Of a stretch of 64,000 bases of DNA, positions 53,894 through 61,690 are shown one piece after another. Made by a program: the position numbers and the translations under genes. Origin of the DNA: Krasilnikoviella flava (GTDB taxonomy: Bacteria > Actinomycetota > Actinomycetes > Actinomycetales > Cellulomonadaceae). Positions within the stretch are counted from its first letter, which is position 1, and the number at the start of each line of letters is the position of its first letter. The DNA is taken from NCBI RefSeq assembly GCF_900167525.1, contig NZ_FUZQ01000008.1:248001-312000 (forward strand). Direction: 5' to 3'. The notes beneath the pieces were generated by a model. That model saw only the letters and a list, made by a program, of their open reading frames with translations. It was not told the origin of the DNA and did no database searches.

Positions 53894-56418
53894 GCATGGG
53901 TCGTGGTCGGCTGCGTGTCCTCCTCGGGGCGGCGCCCGGCGTGGGCAAGACCTACGCGATGCTCGAGGAGGGCAAGCACCTGCGCGACGCCGGCAAGGAC
54001 GTCGTGGTCGCGGTCGTGGAGACGCACGGCCGCGCCGCGACCGCCGCCATGGCGCGCGGGCTGGAGGTGGTGCCACGGGTCGCGGTGACGCACCGGGGCG
54101 TGGAGCTCGACGACCTCGACCTCGACGCGGTGCTGGCCCGCCGGCCGGACGTCGCGCTCGTCGACGAGCTGGCGCACACCAACGCCCCGGGCCTGGCGCA
54201 CCACAAGCGCTGGGAGGACGTCGACCGGCTCCTCGACGCCGGGATCGACGTCCTGTCGACCGTGAACATCCAGCACATCGAGTCGCTCAACGACGTGGTC
54301 GAGAAGATCACGGGCGTCACTCAGCGGGAGACCATCCCCGACGCGGTGCTGCGCGCCGCCGACCAGATCGAGGTCGTGGACCTCGCACCGCAGGCGCTGC
54401 GCGACCGGCTCTCCTCCGGCGTCGTCTACCCGGCCGAGCGGGTGGACGCGGCCCTGTCGAACTACTTCCGCCTCGGCAACCTCACGGCGCTGCGCGAGCT
54501 GGCCCTGCTGTGGCTGGCCGACGAGGTGGACGCCGCCCTGCAGCACTACCGCACCGAGCACGGGATCGACTCGACGTGGGAGGCCCGCGAGCGGGTCGTC
54601 GTCACGCTCACCGGTGGCCCCGAGGGCGAGACGCTGCTCCGGCGCGGGGCGCGGATCGCGGCGCGGTCCGCCGGCGGCGACCTTCTCGCCGTGCACGTCA
54701 CGAGCCAGGACGGCCTGCGCGGCGCCACCCCGGGCGCCCTGGCGCAGCAACGGCTGCTCGTCGAGCAGCTCGGCGGCACCTACCACCAGGTGGTGGGCGA
54801 CGACATCCCGACGGCGCTGGTGGAGTTCGCCAAGGGGGTCAACGCGACCCAGCTGGTCATCGGCGTCTCGCGGCGCAGCCGCCTGTCGGCCGCGCTGAGC
54901 GGCCCGGGGATCGGCGCGACCGTGACCCGCGAGGCCGGCAACATCGACGTCCACATCGTCAACCACGCCGCCGCGGGGGGCCGCTCCCGCCTGCCGCGCC
55001 TCGGCGGCGCCCTGACGATGAAGCGCCGCGTCATCGGGTTCGTCCTCGCGCTGGTCGGCGGCCCGCTGCTGACGTGGGTGCTCGTGACGTTCCGCACCGA
55101 GGAGTCGATCATCTCCGACGTCCTCGCCTACCAGCTGCTGGTGGTCGTGGTGGCGCTGGTGGGCGGCGCGTGGCCCGCCGTCTACGCCGCGGTGCTCTCC
55201 GGGGTCACCCTCGACTACTTCTTCATCGCGCCCTACCACACCATCACCGTGGGCGAGCCGCTCCACATCGTGGCCCTCGTCCTCTACGTGGTGATCGCGA
55301 TCCTCGTGAGCGTCGTGGTCGACCAGGCGGCCCGGACCACCCGCGCCGCGCGGCGGGCGGCGGCGGAGTCCGAGGTCCTCGCCACGGTCGCGGGCAGCGT
55401 GCTGCGCGGCCAGGACGCGGTGCAGGCGCTGGTGCACCGGGCGCGCGAGGCGTTCGGCCTCGCCGGGGCGCGCCTCGTCTCCGACGGGGCGGTGCTGGCC
55501 TCCGACGGCGAGGTGCCCGAGGGCGCGGCCCGCACGACGATCGACGTCGACGGCCGCGCCGCGCTGGAGCTCTACGGCGCCGACCTCGAGGCCTCCGAGC
55601 GCCGCCTCCTGCGCGTCATCGCGGCTCAGCTCCAGGCGGCGCTGGAGCACAACGACCTCGCGGAGGTCGCCAGCGAGGTCGACCAGCTCGCGGAGTCGGA
55701 CCGGGTGCGCAGCGCCCTCCTGTCGGCGCTCAGCCACGACCTGCGCCGCCCGCTGTCCGCGGCCGCGGCCTCCGTGAGCGGCCTGCGGACCGACCCCGGC
55801 ACCCTGTCCGCGGCCGACCGCGCCGAGCTCCTGGAGACGGCGGACGAGAGCCTCACGTCCCTGTCCACCCTCATCACCGACCTGCTGGACGTGAGCCGCC
55901 TTGAGGCCGGGGTGCTCGGGGTGTCCCGGTCCCCGGTCGACGCGGCCGACGTCATCCTGCCCGCGCTCGACGAGCTGCACCTCGGCCCCGGGCAGGTGGA
56001 GCTCGACCTCGACCTCACCGTCCCGCTCGTGCTGGCCGACCCGGTGCTGCTGCAGCGGGTCGTCGTGAACCTGCTCGCCAACGCGACCCGGCACTCGCCC
56101 GCGGGGCGCCGGGTCCGCCTCACCACCAGCACGTTCGCCGGCACGGTCGAGATCCGTGTGGTCGACCACGGTCCCGGCATCCCCACCGACCGGCGCGAGG
56201 ACGTGTTCGTCCCGTTCCAGCGCCTCGGCGACACCGACAACACGACCGGGCTCGGGCTCGGGCTGGCGCTGTCGAAGGGGTTCGTCGAGGGGATGGGTGG
56301 GACGCTCGTCCCCGAGGACACCCCGGGCGGCGGCCTCACCATGGTCGTCGCGCTGCCCGCCGCCGCGCCGTCGACCGCACCCGACCAGCCCGACCGACCG
56401 GAGACCACCGCGCCATGA
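53890..56418 (+). CDS. kdpD: Sensor histidine kinase KdpD
   Basis: The 842-residue kinase has the KdpD ATPase-like N-terminal domain (GAAPGVGKTYAMLEEG), a USP domain, four membrane helices of the DUF4118 type (GFVLALVGGPLLTW to VVIAILVSVVV), a GAF-like part, and the HisKA/HATPase core with His616 in SHDLRRP, the N box VNLLANATRHS and G boxes DHGPGIP and GLGLGLALS. It senses K+ and turgor and phosphorylates KdpE. The GTG at 53890 overlaps the kdpC stop; an ATG at 53896 is an alternative. It overlaps kdpE at ATGA. Confidence 0.96.
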   Translation: MSMGRGRLRVLLGAAPGVGKTYAMLEEGKHLRDAGKDVVVAVVETHGRAATAAMARGLEVVPRVAVTHRGVELDDLDLDAVLARRPDVALVDELAHTNAPGLAHHKRWEDVDRLLDAGIDVLSTVNIQHIESLNDVVEKITGVTQRETIPDAVLRAADQIEVVDLAPQALRDRLSSGVVYPAERVDAALSNYFRLGNLTALRELALLWLADEVDAALQHYRTEHGIDSTWEARERVVVTLTGGPEGETLLRRGARIAARSAGGDLLAVHVTSQDGLRGATPGALAQQRLLVEQLGGTYHQVVGDDIPTALVEFAKGVNATQLVIGVSRRSRLSAALSGPGIGATVTREAGNIDVHIVNHAAAGGRSRLPRLGGALTMKRRVIGFVLALVGGPLLTWVLVTFRTEESIISDVLAYQLLVVVVALVGGAWPAVYAAVLSGVTLDYFFIAPYHTITVGEPLHIVALVLYVVIAILVSVVVDQAARTTRAARRAAAESEVLATVAGSVLRGQDAVQALVHRAREAFGLAGARLVSDGAVLASDGEVPEGAARTTIDVDGRAALELYGADLEASERRLLRVIAAQLQAALEHNDLAEVASEVDQLAESDRVRSALLSALSHDLRRPLSAAAASVSGLRTDPGTLSAADRAELLETADESLTSLSTLITDLLDVSRLEAGVLGVSRSPVDAADVILPALDELHLGPGQVELDLDLTVPLVLADPVLLQRVVVNLLANATRHSPAGRRVRLTTSTFAGTVEIRVVDHGPGIPTDRREDVFVPFQRLGDTDNTTGLGLGLALSKGFVEGMGGTLVPEDTPGGGLTMVVALPAAAPSTAPDQPDRPETTAP

Positions 56419-57143
56419 AGATCCTCATCGCCGACGACGACCCCCAGATCCTGCGCGCCCTGCGGATCACCTTGACGGCGCAGGGGTACGAGATCGTCAC
56501 CGCCACCACCGGGACGCAGGCGATCACGCGGGCCGTCGACCACCGGCCCGACGTCTTCATGATCGACCTGGGCATGCCCGAGCTGGAGGGCATCGACGTC
56601 ATCCACGCCATCCGCGGCTGGTCGGAGGCCCCGATCCTCGTCGTGTCGGGGCGCAGCGGCGCGGCGGACAAGGTCGAGGCCCTGGACGCCGGCGCCGACG
56701 ACTACGTCACGAAGCCCTTCTCCATCGAGGAGCTGCTGGCCCGGATCCGCGCCCTCACCCGCCGCGTGGCGCACGAGGACTCCGACCCCGTGGTGCAGCT
56801 CGGCGACGTCACGGTCGACCTCTCCGCCCACAGCGTCACCCGCACGCGGGGCGGGGAGACCGAGCACGTCCGCCTCACGCCGACGGAGTGGCAGATGCTC
56901 GAGCGGCTGGTCCGCAACCCCGGCAAGCTCGTGACCCGCCAGACGCTCCTCACCGAGATCTGGGGCTCCGAGCACGTCAGCGACACCGGGTACCTGCGCC
57001 TGTACGTCGCGCAGCTGCGCCGGAAGCTGGAGCCCGACCCCGCCGTGCCGCGCTACCTCATCACCGAGGCGGGGATGGGCTACCGGTTCGACCCCGACGG
57101 CGGGCCGGTGGAGCCCGCACGCGAGACCGCGCACGAGGCGTAG
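56415..57143 (+). CDS. kdpE: KdpE response regulator
   Basis: The 242-residue OmpR-type regulator has the receiver with phospho-acceptor Asp51 in FMIDLGMP and the switch Lys in VTKPF, and a C-terminal winged helix (VRLTPTEWQMLERLVRNPGKLVTRQTLLTEIWG). It activates kdpFABC. It overlaps kdpD and is the last gene of the operon. Its expected binding sites are direct repeats, matching the boxes at 49072-49121 and perhaps those at 58204-58253. Confidence 0.96.
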   Translation: MKILIADDDPQILRALRITLTAQGYEIVTATTGTQAITRAVDHRPDVFMIDLGMPELEGIDVIHAIRGWSEAPILVVSGRSGAADKVEALDAGADDYVTKPFSIEELLARIRALTRRVAHEDSDPVVQLGDVTVDLSAHSVTRTRGGETEHVRLTPTEWQMLERLVRNPGKLVTRQTLLTEIWGSEHVSDTGYLRLYVAQLRRKLEPDPAVPRYLITEAGMGYRFDPDGGPVEPARETAHEA

Positions 57144-57163
57144 CGCCGGCACCTCCCCGGCGC
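57143..57163. terminator. Short hairpin between kdpE and dapA
   Basis: A 7-bp GC stem with a seven-base loop overlaps the kdpE stop and ends three bases before the dapA stop. It is the only hairpin of this 24-bp convergent gap and is weak. Confidence 0.35.
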
Positions 57164-57166
57164 CGG

Positions 57167-58171
57167 TCACGTGGGGCGGTGCGCCTGCAGCGCGCCCCCG
57201 GCCAGCGCGCCGGGGACCAGCGCCACCCGGGCGAGCGCCGGGTCGACCGCCGGCGGGACGGCGGCGAGGTCGGCGACGATCGCCGCCGCCTCCTCCGGCT
57301 CGGGCCCCACGAGGGGCAGGCGCACCCGTGGCCCGTCGATCCGGCCCAGCGCGTGCAGCACGGCCTTCGTCGCGACGGCCTGCGGGACGTGGGCGCTCAG
57401 CGCGCGGGCCAGCGGCCGCAGGTCGCGGTGGGCCGCCACGGCGTCCGCCAGGTCACCCGCCGCCGCGGCGTCGAGCAGCCGGCGGTAGGACGACGCCGCC
57501 ACGTTCGCGGCGACGCCCACCAGCCCGACGGCGCCCGCGGCGAGGGCGGGCAGCGCCGTCGGGTCGTCACCGGCGTAGCAGGCGAGGCCGGTGTCGCCGG
57601 CGACCCGCCCGAGGCGGTCGAGGTCCCCGCCCGCCTCCTTGATCGCGACGACGTTGGGGTGCTGCGCGGCGCGCGCCAGCGTCGCCTCGGCCAGCGTCGA
57701 GCCGGTGCGCCGCGGCACGTCGTACAGCAGCACGGGCAGGTCGGTGGCGTCCGCCACGGTCCACAGGTGCGCCAGCAGCCCCGCCTGCGTGGGGCAGCAG
57801 TAGTAGGGCGTGACGACCATGAGCGCGTCCGCCCCCGCCTCCTCGGCGGCCTGCGACAGCACCACGGAGTGCGCGGTGTCCGCGCTGCCGGAGGCCGCGA
57901 CGACGGCCGCGCGGCCGCCCACGACGTCGACCGCGCAGGCGACGAGGTCGATGCGTTCGTCGTCCGTGAGCGTCGTCCCCTCCCCCGTCGTGCCGCCGAC
58001 CACGACGCCGTCGGCGCCGTCGCGCGCGAGCCCGTCGAGGTGCCGTTCGAAGCCCGCGACGTCGACCGTGCCGTCCGTGCGGAACGGGGTGACGGCGGCG
58101 ACGAGCAGGCGGCCCAGCGGGGCCGGAGCGAGGACCGGCAGGAGGTCCCGCGCGGGTGTCTCAGGAGGCAT
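57167..58171 (-). CDS. dapA: 4-hydroxy-tetrahydrodipicolinate synthase (DapA)
   Basis: The 334-residue class I aldolase has the TTGEGTTLT motif with Thr61 and Thr62, Tyr124 in VTPYYCCPTQ and Schiff-base Lys178 in VVAIKEAGGD. It would condense pyruvate with aspartate semialdehyde in the lysine/DAP pathway. The pocket after Tyr124 has CC where NK or NR is usual, and DVPRRTG replaces NVPGRTG, so the substrate may differ; related sugar-acid aldolases share the fold. The locus has no other DAP biosynthesis gene, only the LysA-edge proteins across the gap. This is probably a second dapA paralogue. Confidence 0.85.
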   Translation of the reverse strand: MPPETPARDLLPVLAPAPLGRLLVAAVTPFRTDGTVDVAGFERHLDGLARDGADGVVVGGTTGEGTTLTDDERIDLVACAVDVVGGRAAVVAASGSADTAHSVVLSQAAEEAGADALMVVTPYYCCPTQAGLLAHLWTVADATDLPVLLYDVPRRTGSTLAEATLARAAQHPNVVAIKEAGGDLDRLGRVAGDTGLACYAGDDPTALPALAAGAVGLVGVAANVAASSYRRLLDAAAAGDLADAVAAHRDLRPLARALSAHVPQAVATKAVLHALGRIDGPRVRLPLVGPEPEEAAAIVADLAAVPPAVDPALARVALVPGALAGGALQAHRPT

Positions 58172-58203
58172 GTCAGCACCGTAGGTTCCGCGCGGCGCGC
58201 CGG

Positions 58204-58253
58204 CCGCGTGCCCGGCGTGAGGATCCCGGCCGTCCCCGCATGCGTTCCGTGAG
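58204..58253 (+). promoter_or_regulatory. Second tandem OmpR-type box array, same 32-bp spacing as at kdp
   Basis: CCGCGTGCCCGGCGTGAG at 58204-58221 and CCGCATGCGTTCCGTGAG at 58236-58253 are two 18-base blocks 32 bases apart, with the 11-base internal step seen upstream of kdp. They lie in the 123-bp gap between divergent dapA and the LysA-edge gene. It is 33 bases from the dapA start and 42 from the 58295 start. The agreement with kdp is in layout and consensus, not identity. Confidence 0.4.
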
Positions 58254-58294
58254 GGCCGGTCCCCGCCGCCCGGCGCGGCAGTAGACCGGAGGGC

Positions 58295-58807
58295 ATGACC
58301 CTCACGACGCTGCTCCCCACGCTCCGCCGGAGCCTGCCCGACCCGCTGGCCCGGCACCTGTGGCCCACGTGCACCGCGGCCACGACCACCGACGTGCTCG
58401 TCGGCGGGGTGTCCCTGCACCAGCTCGCACGGCTGTGCGGCACCCCGTGCGTCCACAGCGCCGCCGCCTGGACGGTGCGCACCCGTCGCACGGTGACGCC
58501 CGGGCTCGCGGCGGTCGTCGTGACGACGGTGACGGCGGTGGCGCGGTGCGCGGACGGCGGGTTGCGGGTCACCCTGGACGCCCGGCCCGCGGCCGCGGTG
58601 CGGCCGGTCTGGTCGGAGCTGCGGCTCCTCGGGCGGGCGTCGACGGCGGCCGTCGTCCCCGTCTGGTGCGGCGACGACGCCGACGAGCCGGTCGTGCTGC
58701 CCGGTGATCTCCGCGCCGGCGACCTGCTCGCCGTCCCGTGCGCCGCCCCCACCGCGCGGCGCGACGTCCTCGGCCCTGGGGCCTGCACCCTGCGAGGCAC
58801 GCGATGA
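58295..58807 (+). CDS. Uncharacterised protein with LysA-like edge motifs (first of two)
   Basis: The 170-residue protein resembles the two ends of diaminopimelate decarboxylase without its middle. Near residues 34-52 it reads VLVGGVSLHQLARLCGTPC, like the LysA entry motif (VGG...LA..GTP.YV); near 135-149 it reads LPGDLRAGDLLAVPC, like the LysA C-terminal segment. The PLP lysine and the barrel are absent. Between them is a Val/Ala-rich segment of about 80 residues. It overlaps the next gene at ATGA. The relationship to LysA is by motif only; the function is unknown. Confidence 0.6.
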   Translation: MTLTTLLPTLRRSLPDPLARHLWPTCTAATTTDVLVGGVSLHQLARLCGTPCVHSAAAWTVRTRRTVTPGLAAVVVTTVTAVARCADGGLRVTLDARPAAAVRPVWSELRLLGRASTAAVVPVWCGDDADEPVVLPGDLRAGDLLAVPCAAPTARRDVLGPGACTLRGTR

Positions 58808-59298
58808 GCCTGCTGCACACCGCGCTGTCCGCACGTCGGGCCGCGCGCCGTGCCGAGCTCGAGGCCTGGCCGGAGGGCGCGGAGCTCACCCCGGACGACG
58901 TCCTCGTCGACCGCACGAGCCTGGCGCGCCTCGCCGAGCACTACGCGACCCCGCGCGTCTACGTCCCGGTCGGGGCGGACGTGACCCGCGTCGACCGCTT
59001 CTGGGGCGACGCGCCCGTGCGGTGCGTCGTCCTCGCGCGCGTGGAGGACTCCGTCCCGCGCCTCGCGGAGGAGGCGCGGCAGGCCTGGCTCGACGCCGAC
59101 CTCGACCGGTGCACGGCCCTCGTCGAGCGGGCGCGGCTCGTGGGTCGCGCGTCGCAGGAGCCGCCGCGCCGGTTCACCGTGCACCCCGCGCCCGGCCGTG
59201 GCGGGCCCGCCGCCTGGTTGCCGCGCGACCTGCGCCGGGGCGACGTCCTCGCGATCCCGTGCACGGGGCTCGTCCAGCCGTCGGACGTGCAGCGGTGA
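58804..59298 (+). CDS. Uncharacterised protein with LysA-like edge motifs (second of two)
   Basis: The 164-residue product is a paralogue of its upstream neighbour by motif. It has VLVDRTSLARLAEHYATP near 33-50 and LPRDLRRGDVLAIPCTG near 139-155, the same LysA-like ends, with an Arg/Glu/Asp-rich middle. No PLP-binding lysine or decarboxylase active site is seen. Its ATG overlaps the preceding stop and its own stop overlaps the Lrp start (GTGA), so the three are one unit. Function unknown. Confidence 0.6.
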   Translation: MSLLHTALSARRAARRAELEAWPEGAELTPDDVLVDRTSLARLAEHYATPRVYVPVGADVTRVDRFWGDAPVRCVVLARVEDSVPRLAEEARQAWLDADLDRCTALVERARLVGRASQEPPRRFTVHPAPGRGGPAAWLPRDLRRGDVLAIPCTGLVQPSDVQR

Positions 59299-59768
59299 CG
59301 CGCGCGGCCGTGGGCGTGGACCCCGCCGACCGGCGGATCCTGGCCGAGATCCAGGCGGACGGGCGCCTGACGGTGTACGAGCTGTCCACGCGCACCGAGC
59401 TCACGGTCTCGACGTGCCACCGACGACTGCGTGCGCTGGAGCGGTCCGGGGCGATCCGCGGCTACCGTGCCCGGCTCGATCCCCGCGCCCTGGGCCTGGA
59501 GGTCGAGGCGGTCGTCTTCGTGACGATGGCCGCCACCGACCCCGGCGCCGTCGGGAGGTTCGAGGCCGCGGTGGACCGGGTCGGCGAGGTCCGGGCCGCC
59601 CAGCGGCTGCTGGGCGACCCGGACTACCTGCTGCGGGTGGTCGCGGCCGACCTCGAAGCCTTCCACCGGCTCCACGACGGGTGCCTGCGAGCGCTGCCCG
59701 GGGTGGCCCGCCTGAGCTCCGCGCTCGTGCTGGCCACCCCGGTCGACGACCGCGGCCTGGTGGTCTGA
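59295..59768 (+). CDS. Lrp/AsnC family regulator
   Basis: The 157-residue regulator has the Lrp N-terminal helix-turn-helix (DPADRRILAEIQADGRLTVYELSTRTELTVSTCHRRLRALE) and a C-terminal RAM-like domain with VVFVTMAATDPGAVGRFEAAV and YLLRVVAADLEAFHRLHDGCL. Proteins of this type respond to amino acids; lysine is a reasonable guess given dapA nearby but is not shown. The GTG overlaps the upstream stop. It is convergent with the symporter gene. Confidence 0.9.
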   Translation: MTRAAVGVDPADRRILAEIQADGRLTVYELSTRTELTVSTCHRRLRALERSGAIRGYRARLDPRALGLEVEAVVFVTMAATDPGAVGRFEAAVDRVGEVRAAQRLLGDPDYLLRVVAADLEAFHRLHDGCLRALPGVARLSSALVLATPVDDRGLVV

Positions 59769-59779
59769 CGCCGGCGCCG

Positions 59780-61243
59780 TCAGGCGTGGGCGGGCACCGG
59801 CTCCCGCTCGGCCGGCGCGACCTCGTCGGGCGTCGCGCCGCCCTGCGCGGCCCGGTCCTCCGCCGCCTCGTCCTCGTCGAACAGGTGCTCCGACGAGGCG
59901 GCGCGGTACTGCTCGAGGTCGAGGATGCCCTCGCGCTTGGCGACGATCGTCGGGACCAGGGTCTGGCCGGCGACGTTCACCGCCGTGCGGCCCATGTCGA
60001 GGATCGGGTCGACGGCGAGCAGCAGGCCCACACCCGCCAGCGGCAGGCCGAGGGTGGACAGCGTGAGGGTCAGCATGACCATCGCGCCGGTGAGGCCGGC
60101 GGTCGCCGCGGAGCCCACGACGGACACGAACGCGATGAGCAGGTAGTCCGTCAGCGACAGGTCGATGCCGAAGATCTGCGCCACGAAGATCGCGGAGATC
60201 GCCGGGTAGATCGAGGCGCAACCGTCCATCTTCGTCGTCGATCCCAGCGGCACGGCGAACGACGCGTACTCGCTCGGCACGCCGAGGTTGCGCTCGGTGA
60301 CGCGCTGCGTCACGGGCATCGTGCCGACCGACGAGCGGGAGACGAACGCGAGCTGGATCGCCGGCCATGCGCCCTTGAACCAGGCGACGACGCCGAGGCC
60401 GTTGGCCTTCAGCAGCACCGGGTAGACGACGAACAGGACGAGCGCGAGACCCACGTAGATCGCCACGGAGAACGAGGCGAGCGAGCGCAGCGACTCCCAG
60501 CCGTAGGTGGCGACGGCGTTGCCGATGAGGCCCATCGTGCCCAGCGGGGCCAGGCGGATGATCCACCACAGCACCTTCTGCACGATGGCGAGCGCCGACT
60601 TGTTGAACGCGAGGAACGGGTCGGCCTTGGCGCCCGACTTCAGCGCGGCGATGCCGATCACCAGCGCGACGACGAGGATCTGCAGCACGTTGAAGCTGAT
60701 GCCGGTCTCGGCGCTCAGCGCGCCGTCGGCCCCGGCCTCGACCGACGTCGAGGCGCCCAGGCCGAGGACGTTCGTCGGGATGAGGCCGTTGAGGAAGTCC
60801 AGCCAGGTGCCGGTGCTGGACGGCTCCGCAGCCTCCGCCGTGGTGAGCGTCGTGTTGTGGCCGGGCTGGAACACCAGGCCCAGGCCGATGCCGATCGCCA
60901 CCGAGATCGCGGCGGTGATGGCGAACCAGAGCAGCGTCTGGCCGGCCAGCCGGGCGGCGTTGGTGACGGAGCGCAGGTTCGCGATCGACGCGACGATCGC
61001 CGTGAAGATCAGCGGCGGCACGATCGCCTTGAGCAGCGTGACGAACGACGACCCGATGGTGTCGAGGGTCGTCGTCAGGCCGTTGGGCGTCTCGCCGTCG
61101 GCCTGCGGGCCGAGCGAGAGCGCGAGCCAGCCGAGCAGCACGCCCAGGGCCAGGCCCAGCAGGATCTGGACGGAGAACGACGGGAAGCGCAGACCCTTGC
61201 GGGCGCGCGGCTGCGCGCCGGGGATCTTGGTTGCGGAGGACAC
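59780..61243 (-). CDS. Dicarboxylate/amino acid:cation symporter (DAACS family)
   Basis: The 487-residue protein has about eight membrane segments and the DAACS hallmarks: a Ser-rich reentrant loop at FVSRSSVGTMPV, PLGSTTKMDGCASIYPAISAIFVAQIFG and GLPLAGVGLLLAVDPILDMGRTAVNVAGQ. It would import glutamate, aspartate or C4 dicarboxylates with H+ or Na+. A 45-residue C-terminal Glu/Ala-rich tail (DEDEAAEDRAAQGG) is extra. No co-gene; its promoter region is the 447-bp gap to the ureohydrolase. Confidence 0.92.
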   Translation of the reverse strand: MSSATKIPGAQPRARKGLRFPSFSVQILLGLALGVLLGWLALSLGPQADGETPNGLTTTLDTIGSSFVTLLKAIVPPLIFTAIVASIANLRSVTNAARLAGQTLLWFAITAAISVAIGIGLGLVFQPGHNTTLTTAEAAEPSSTGTWLDFLNGLIPTNVLGLGASTSVEAGADGALSAETGISFNVLQILVVALVIGIAALKSGAKADPFLAFNKSALAIVQKVLWWIIRLAPLGTMGLIGNAVATYGWESLRSLASFSVAIYVGLALVLFVVYPVLLKANGLGVVAWFKGAWPAIQLAFVSRSSVGTMPVTQRVTERNLGVPSEYASFAVPLGSTTKMDGCASIYPAISAIFVAQIFGIDLSLTDYLLIAFVSVVGSAATAGLTGAMVMLTLTLSTLGLPLAGVGLLLAVDPILDMGRTAVNVAGQTLVPTIVAKREGILDLEQYRAASSEHLFDEDEAAEDRAAQGGATPDEVAPAEREPVPAHA

Positions 61244-61690
61244 GGAGGAACCTTTCGCCTCAGGCGCTCGAGGGCGCCGGGTGTGGACGACGGCGACGCG
61301 CCGTCCGGGTGATCAGGGGGTGTACGGGGTGCGGTGACGCGGCGCGGAGCGGGCGCCGGCGCGTGGGCGCCGGGCCGCCCGTGGCGGCGTCCTGGTGCTG
61401 CGTCGTCGGCGTCGACGACGGTCAGCGAGGGGTCAGCGACACAGCGCGCTGGCGACGCGACGGAAGTCGACGTCGAGGCGCGCGGTGAGGAGGTGCCTCA
61501 CGGGGGCGGCGCTGACAGCCACGGGTGCTCCATACAGGTTCGGGATCGGGGGACCAGGTGATCGAATGATCGACGTGATCGATCATGGGTATCGAACCCA
61601 CGAATCCAGCACCCTAGCAGCGGGTCACCACGATGCCCAGGTGGTGCCCAGGGTGTGTGAGGCACCTCATCGTGGTCGTACGGTCGGCGG
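61244..61690. other. 447-bp intergenic region without a gene
   Basis: The stretch between the symporter and ureohydrolase genes holds no supported coding frame. The left two thirds are GC-rich with no clear signal. The last third is less GC-rich and contains a GATCGA palindrome cluster (61559-61586) and the likely divergent promoters. A tRNA-like T-arm at 61586-61603 was examined and rejected. Confidence 0.6.
61559..61586. promoter_or_regulatory. TGATCGA operator-like palindrome
   Basis: ATGATCGA at 61566-61573 and TCGATCAT at 61579-61586 are exact inverted copies over a five-base centre, preceded by another TGATCGA at 61559-61565. Such a dyad in the divergent region suggests a regulator site for the symporter, the ureohydrolase, or both; the protein is unknown. 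Confidence 0.45.

Noticed and set aside
61334-61561. Small ORFs in the gap between the symporter and ureohydrolase
   Set aside because: They have no ribosome site, are Arg-rich and overlap each other in all frames.
61586-61603. tRNA-like T-arm (GTGGGTTCGATACCCAT on the minus strand)
   Set aside because: A five-base stem and seven-base TTCGATA loop are present, but no matching acceptor stem, D-arm or anticodon arm fits around it.
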